Assembly (NCBI GenBank): GCA_002419145.1
Contig: DIFN01000081.1
Location: 1-64,000 of the forward strand
DNA: 64,000 bases
Source of the DNA: Mageeibacillus sp. UBA5747
Lineage (GTDB): Bacteria; Bacillota; Clostridia; Saccharofermentanales; UBA5734
Direction: 5' to 3'
Below, piece by piece: positions 61,584 to 64,000 of the stretch. Both the position numbers and the translations under genes were made by a program. Positions within the stretch are counted from its first letter, which is position 1. Every line of letters starts with the position of its first letter. The notes beneath the pieces were generated by a model. The model saw nothing but the letters and a program-made list of their open reading frames with translations. It searched no databases and had not been told where the DNA came from.

Positions 61584-62360
61584 ATGAGCGAATTGAATTC
61601 CGAATCCAGTGCCTGTGGCGGCAAACATCCATTGCACCAGCTCAAGGTTGAGCACCTTTCCGTTGTGCGCGATGGTCAGACCATCCTCCATGACATCAGC
61701 CTGACCTTGCATTGTGGCGAAATTATCGCCCTGGTCGGGCCGAACGGGGGAGGGAAAAGCACTCTGTTAAAAGCGATCGTCGGTGAGCTGCCGTACACGG
61801 GGGGAGTGATTTTCAAAGATATTCACGGAGAAGCCTTCGTCCAGCCCAAGGTGGGCTACCTGATGCAGCACCTCGAATACGATCGCCAATCGCCTCTGTC
61901 TGTCGCCGATCTTTTGTGCGCCAACCGCAGCCGCTGGCCGGTCTTTCTCGGTCACCGCCCGAAAATCCGCAAAGCAGTTCTGGAGCTTTTGCAGCAAGTC
62001 AAGGCGGAGCATTTGATTGACAAACCTCTGGGTGGCCTGTCTGGCGGTGAGCTGCAGCGCGTGCTGCTGGCTCTGGCCCTGGATCCGCTGCCCGATATCC
62101 TGCTTTTGGACGAGCCGGTCTCAGCCCTCGACAAAGATGGCAAACAGCTTTTCTACGAGCTGGTCCGAGACCTGCGCGATCGTTACGATTTGCTCACCCT
62201 GATCGTCTCCCATGACCTCGACATCATTTCCCAGTTTGCCGATTCGGTTGTCTATCTGAACCGGACAATCCAGGCTGCGGGACCGATGCAGGAGATCCTG
62301 GCCAGTGGCCAATTTCTGGATGCCTTTGAACCTTTGCGCGTCGAAGGGAGGCGTACCTGA
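61584..62360 (+). CDS. znuC: Zinc ABC transporter ATP-binding protein (ZnuC-like)
   Basis: 258 residues. Walker A GPNGGGKST (52-60), signature LSGGELQRVLLALAL, Walker B ILLLDEPVSALD, switch VSHD. A Cys/His-bearing N-terminal extension (ACGGKHPLHQL) precedes the usual start. Stop overlaps the permease start (TGATGG). Confidence 0.9.
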   Translation: MSELNSESSACGGKHPLHQLKVEHLSVVRDGQTILHDISLTLHCGEIIALVGPNGGGKSTLLKAIVGELPYTGGVIFKDIHGEAFVQPKVGYLMQHLEYDRQSPLSVADLLCANRSRWPVFLGHRPKIRKAVLELLQQVKAEHLIDKPLGGLSGGELQRVLLALALDPLPDILLLDEPVSALDKDGKQLFYELVRDLRDRYDLLTLIVSHDLDIISQFADSVVYLNRTIQAAGPMQEILASGQFLDAFEPLRVEGRRT

Positions 62361-63187
62361 TGGACACCTCCTGGCTCGCGGTCCTGCCCCTGCCCTTTCT
62401 CCAGTATGAATTCATGCGCAATGCCTTCCTTGGCATCCTCCTGATCGCGCCGCTGTTTGGCCTTTCAGGCACGCTGGTGGTCAGCAACCGCCTGTCGTTC
62501 TACTCCGACGCTCTGGGTCATTCGGCCTTGGCCGGCATTGCCATCGGCACCCTGATCGGTCTTGAAAATCCCATTGCTGCCCTGATCATTTTTTCCATTT
62601 TGTTCGGCCTGGCGATCACAGCGGTGAAAAACCGCGGCCGGGCTTCGACTGACACCATCCTGGGCATTTTCTCTGCCTCAGCGGTGGCACTGGGCATCGC
62701 CCTGCTCTCCCGGCGGGGCGGCTTTGCCAAATACAACCGCTACCTGGTCGGAGATTTGCTCTCGATCCAGCCGGGTGACCTGCTTCTGCTGGGAGCTGTT
62801 TTGCTGGTCCTGGTCGTGTTCTGGTCCCTGGCCTACAATTCGTTGATGATCTTTTCCATCAATCCGGCTCTGGCGCGCAGCAAGGGCATCCGGGTCCGCC
62901 TGGTTGAAAATGCTTTCATGGTGATCATCGCCATTCTGGTAGCCCTGTCGATCCAATGGGTTGGCACCCTGCTGATCAATGCCCTGCTGATCCTTCCGGC
63001 TTCCGCTGCCCGCAACATAGCCCGTGACGTCCGGCAGTTCCATATCCTGTCCCTCCTGTTTGCCTGGATCAGCGGCATCAGCGGCCTGATTTTGTCGTAT
63101 TACCTTGACATGGCTTCCGGAGCGACCATCGTCCTATGCAGCGCCGCCTTGTTTGCCCTGACCTATGCTTTTACCGAGAAGCGCTGA
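62360..63187 (+). CDS. znuB: Zinc ABC transporter permease (ZnuB-like)
   Basis: 275 residues, eight to nine membrane helices, ABC-3 permease family. Signature segments: YEFMRNAFLGILLIAPLFG, SDALGHSALAGIAIG and WVGTLLINALLILPASAARN. Last gene of the operon. Confidence 0.91.
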   Translation: MDTSWLAVLPLPFLQYEFMRNAFLGILLIAPLFGLSGTLVVSNRLSFYSDALGHSALAGIAIGTLIGLENPIAALIIFSILFGLAITAVKNRGRASTDTILGIFSASAVALGIALLSRRGGFAKYNRYLVGDLLSIQPGDLLLLGAVLLVLVVFWSLAYNSLMIFSINPALARSKGIRVRLVENAFMVIIAILVALSIQWVGTLLINALLILPASAARNIARDVRQFHILSLLFAWISGISGLILSYYLDMASGATIVLCSAALFALTYAFTEKR

Positions 63188-63215
63188 TTGGTGATTCGAC
63201 CGAGTCTGGCCTGCC

Positions 63216-63243
63216 CTTGACTCTCACGTCCTTGACTCTCACG
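63216..63243 (+). repeat. 13-bp direct repeat after znuB
   Basis: CTTGACTCTCACG occurs twice with a 2-base spacer (period 15), between znuB and the ilvC terminator. Purpose unknown. Confidence 0.6.
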
Positions 63244-63284
63244 CTGGCTATAGGCCGATCTGCGACCCGGACCGACCCAGACAT

Positions 63285-63324
63285 GAAAAAGCCATCCCCA
63301 GATTGTTGGTCCGGGGGATGGCTT
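63285..63324 (-). terminator. Intrinsic terminator of ilvC
   Basis: On the minus strand, AAGCCATCCCC pairs with GGGGATGGCTT, followed by TTTTT. It lies about 50 bases after the ilvC stop. Confidence 0.87.
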
Positions 63325-63375
63325 GAGGTGGTGGGTGGTGCGCCATGCCTGGCGCTTTACTTGGCGATGCGGTGA

Positions 63376-64000
63376 TCAGACTTCGATTTCGTTGTTCCAG
63401 CTCATCATGGCACGCAGCTCACGGCCAACCTGCTCAACCTGGTGCTCGGTCTCGAGACGGCGGCGAGAGAGGAAGTTGGGGCGACCAGCCTGATTCTCGA
63501 GGATCCAGTTGCGGGCAAAAACACCTTCCTGAATTTCCTTGAGGACTTTGCGCATTTCATTTTTGGTGTCCTCTGTGATGATGCGGCGGCCGACCATGTA
63601 ATCGCCGTATTCGGCGGTGTCACTGACGGAGTAGCGCATCAGGGTCAGACCACCCTGAGCGATCATGTCGACAATCAGCTTGACTTCGTGGACACATTCA
63701 TAATAGGCATTTTCCGGGTCGTAGCCAGCTTCGACGAGAACTTCGAAGCCCGCTTTCATCAGCTCGGAGACACCGCCGCACAGGACAGCTTGTTCGCCAA
63801 AGAGGTCAGTTTCGGTTTCTTCGCGGAAGGTGGTGCCCAAAAGGCCACCGCGGGCACAGCCAATCCCGTAGCCATAATCAAATGCGATGTCCTGGGCCTT
63901 GCCAGTGGCATCCTGATAGACAGCGAAGAGGCCGGGAACACCACGGCCCTGCTGGTACTGGAAGCGGACAGTGTGGCCGGGGCCTTTAGGTGCAATGAGG
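63376..64000 (-). CDS. ilvC: Ketol-acid reductoisomerase, C-terminal part (5' end outside window)
   Basis: NADPH-dependent enzyme of branched-chain amino acid synthesis. The frame runs through the window edge, so the N terminus is missing. Visible: [11 protein letters not shown], then [24 protein letters not shown] and LCGGVSELM, with [11 protein letters not shown] and the C-terminal SDTAEYGDY, all IlvC signatures. The C-terminus ends SWNNEIEV. About 208 codons visible. Confidence 0.96.
   Translation of the reverse strand, partial: LIAPKGPGHTVRFQYQQGRGVPGLFAVYQDATGKAQDIAFDYGYGIGCARGGLLGTTFREETETDLFGEQAVLCGGVSELMKAGFEVLVEAGYDPENAYYECVHEVKLIVDMIAQGGLTLMRYSVSDTAEYGDYMVGRRIITEDTKNEMRKVLKEIQEGVFARNWILENQAGRPNFLSRRRLETEHQVEQVGRELRAMMSWNNEIEV

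Noticed and set aside
1..64000. CRISPR array, insertion sequence, prophage or tRNA gene
   Set aside because: No regular spaced repeats, transposase or integrase, phage structural gene or cloverleaf sequence was found in reading both strands; short ones could be missed without a search.

Overview
This window is a gene-dense, roughly 55-57% GC bacterial chromosome segment. Its content and gene order point to a fermentative member of Bacillota, class Clostridia: HIT-rpsU-yqeY, RNase J, a TmcAL/YlbM homologue, YceD-rpmF, a PDZ/radical-SAM/DUF512 protein next to der, MltG followed by a U32 peptidase, an archaeal-type ProRS with a zinc tail, pta-ackA and AdhE. Anaerobic acetate/ethanol fermentation is inferred. 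Genus cannot be set from the sequence alone. No rRNA, tRNA, insertion sequence or CRISPR array was seen, and no stretch over about 300 bases lacks a gene.

Layout. 1-8.6 kb: 3' part of alaS, HIT hydrolase, rpsU-yqeY, recJ-rel (ATGA overlap) and a PocR/AraC regulator. 8.6-13.7 kb: RNase J (-), rpsT (+), tyrS and tmcAL (-). 13.7-20.5 kb: an unknown anchored protein, pta-ackA, proS, then an RluD-type synthase and a small membrane protein (-). 20.7-31 kb: ddl-murI-DUF1934, yceD-rpmF, DUF512-der-typA-mltG-U32 protein. 31-37.4 kb: AI-2E-type permease, CPBP protease and prepilin peptidase (-), then glgP and a PAP2 phosphatase (+). 37.4-44.4 kb: glycosyltransferase, methyltransferase, adhE and an SBP/GGDEF/EAL signalling protein, all (-).

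44.5-54.1 kb is the accessory part. A large membrane protein has seven predicted TM helices, amphipathic helical repeats and a C-terminal domain that carries the catalytic landmarks of edema-factor/CyaA/ExoY-type nucleotidyl cyclase toxins. Two uncharacterised genes follow it closely, the second ending in a zinc ribbon. Then come an iron-type ABC transporter, an anchored beta-propeller and a second zinc-ribbon protein. This toxin-like cyclase locus is the most unusual thing in the window.

54.3-60.1 kb: nitroreductase, a cupin/AraC regulator, and a divergent operon of two Gfo/Idh/MocA oxidoreductases and two TIM-barrel isomerases, probably for an unusual sugar, polyol or glycoside. 60.1-63.2 kb: a Fur-family (probably Zur) repressor divergent from znuACB-like zinc uptake genes, sharing a promoter region with a palindrome at the start site. 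The window ends inside ilvC (-).

Regulation visible in the sequence includes many near-consensus sigma-A promoters, two catabolite-type (cre-like) palindromes upstream of adhE, several intrinsic terminators, and a set of long perfect inverted repeats with no U-tract.
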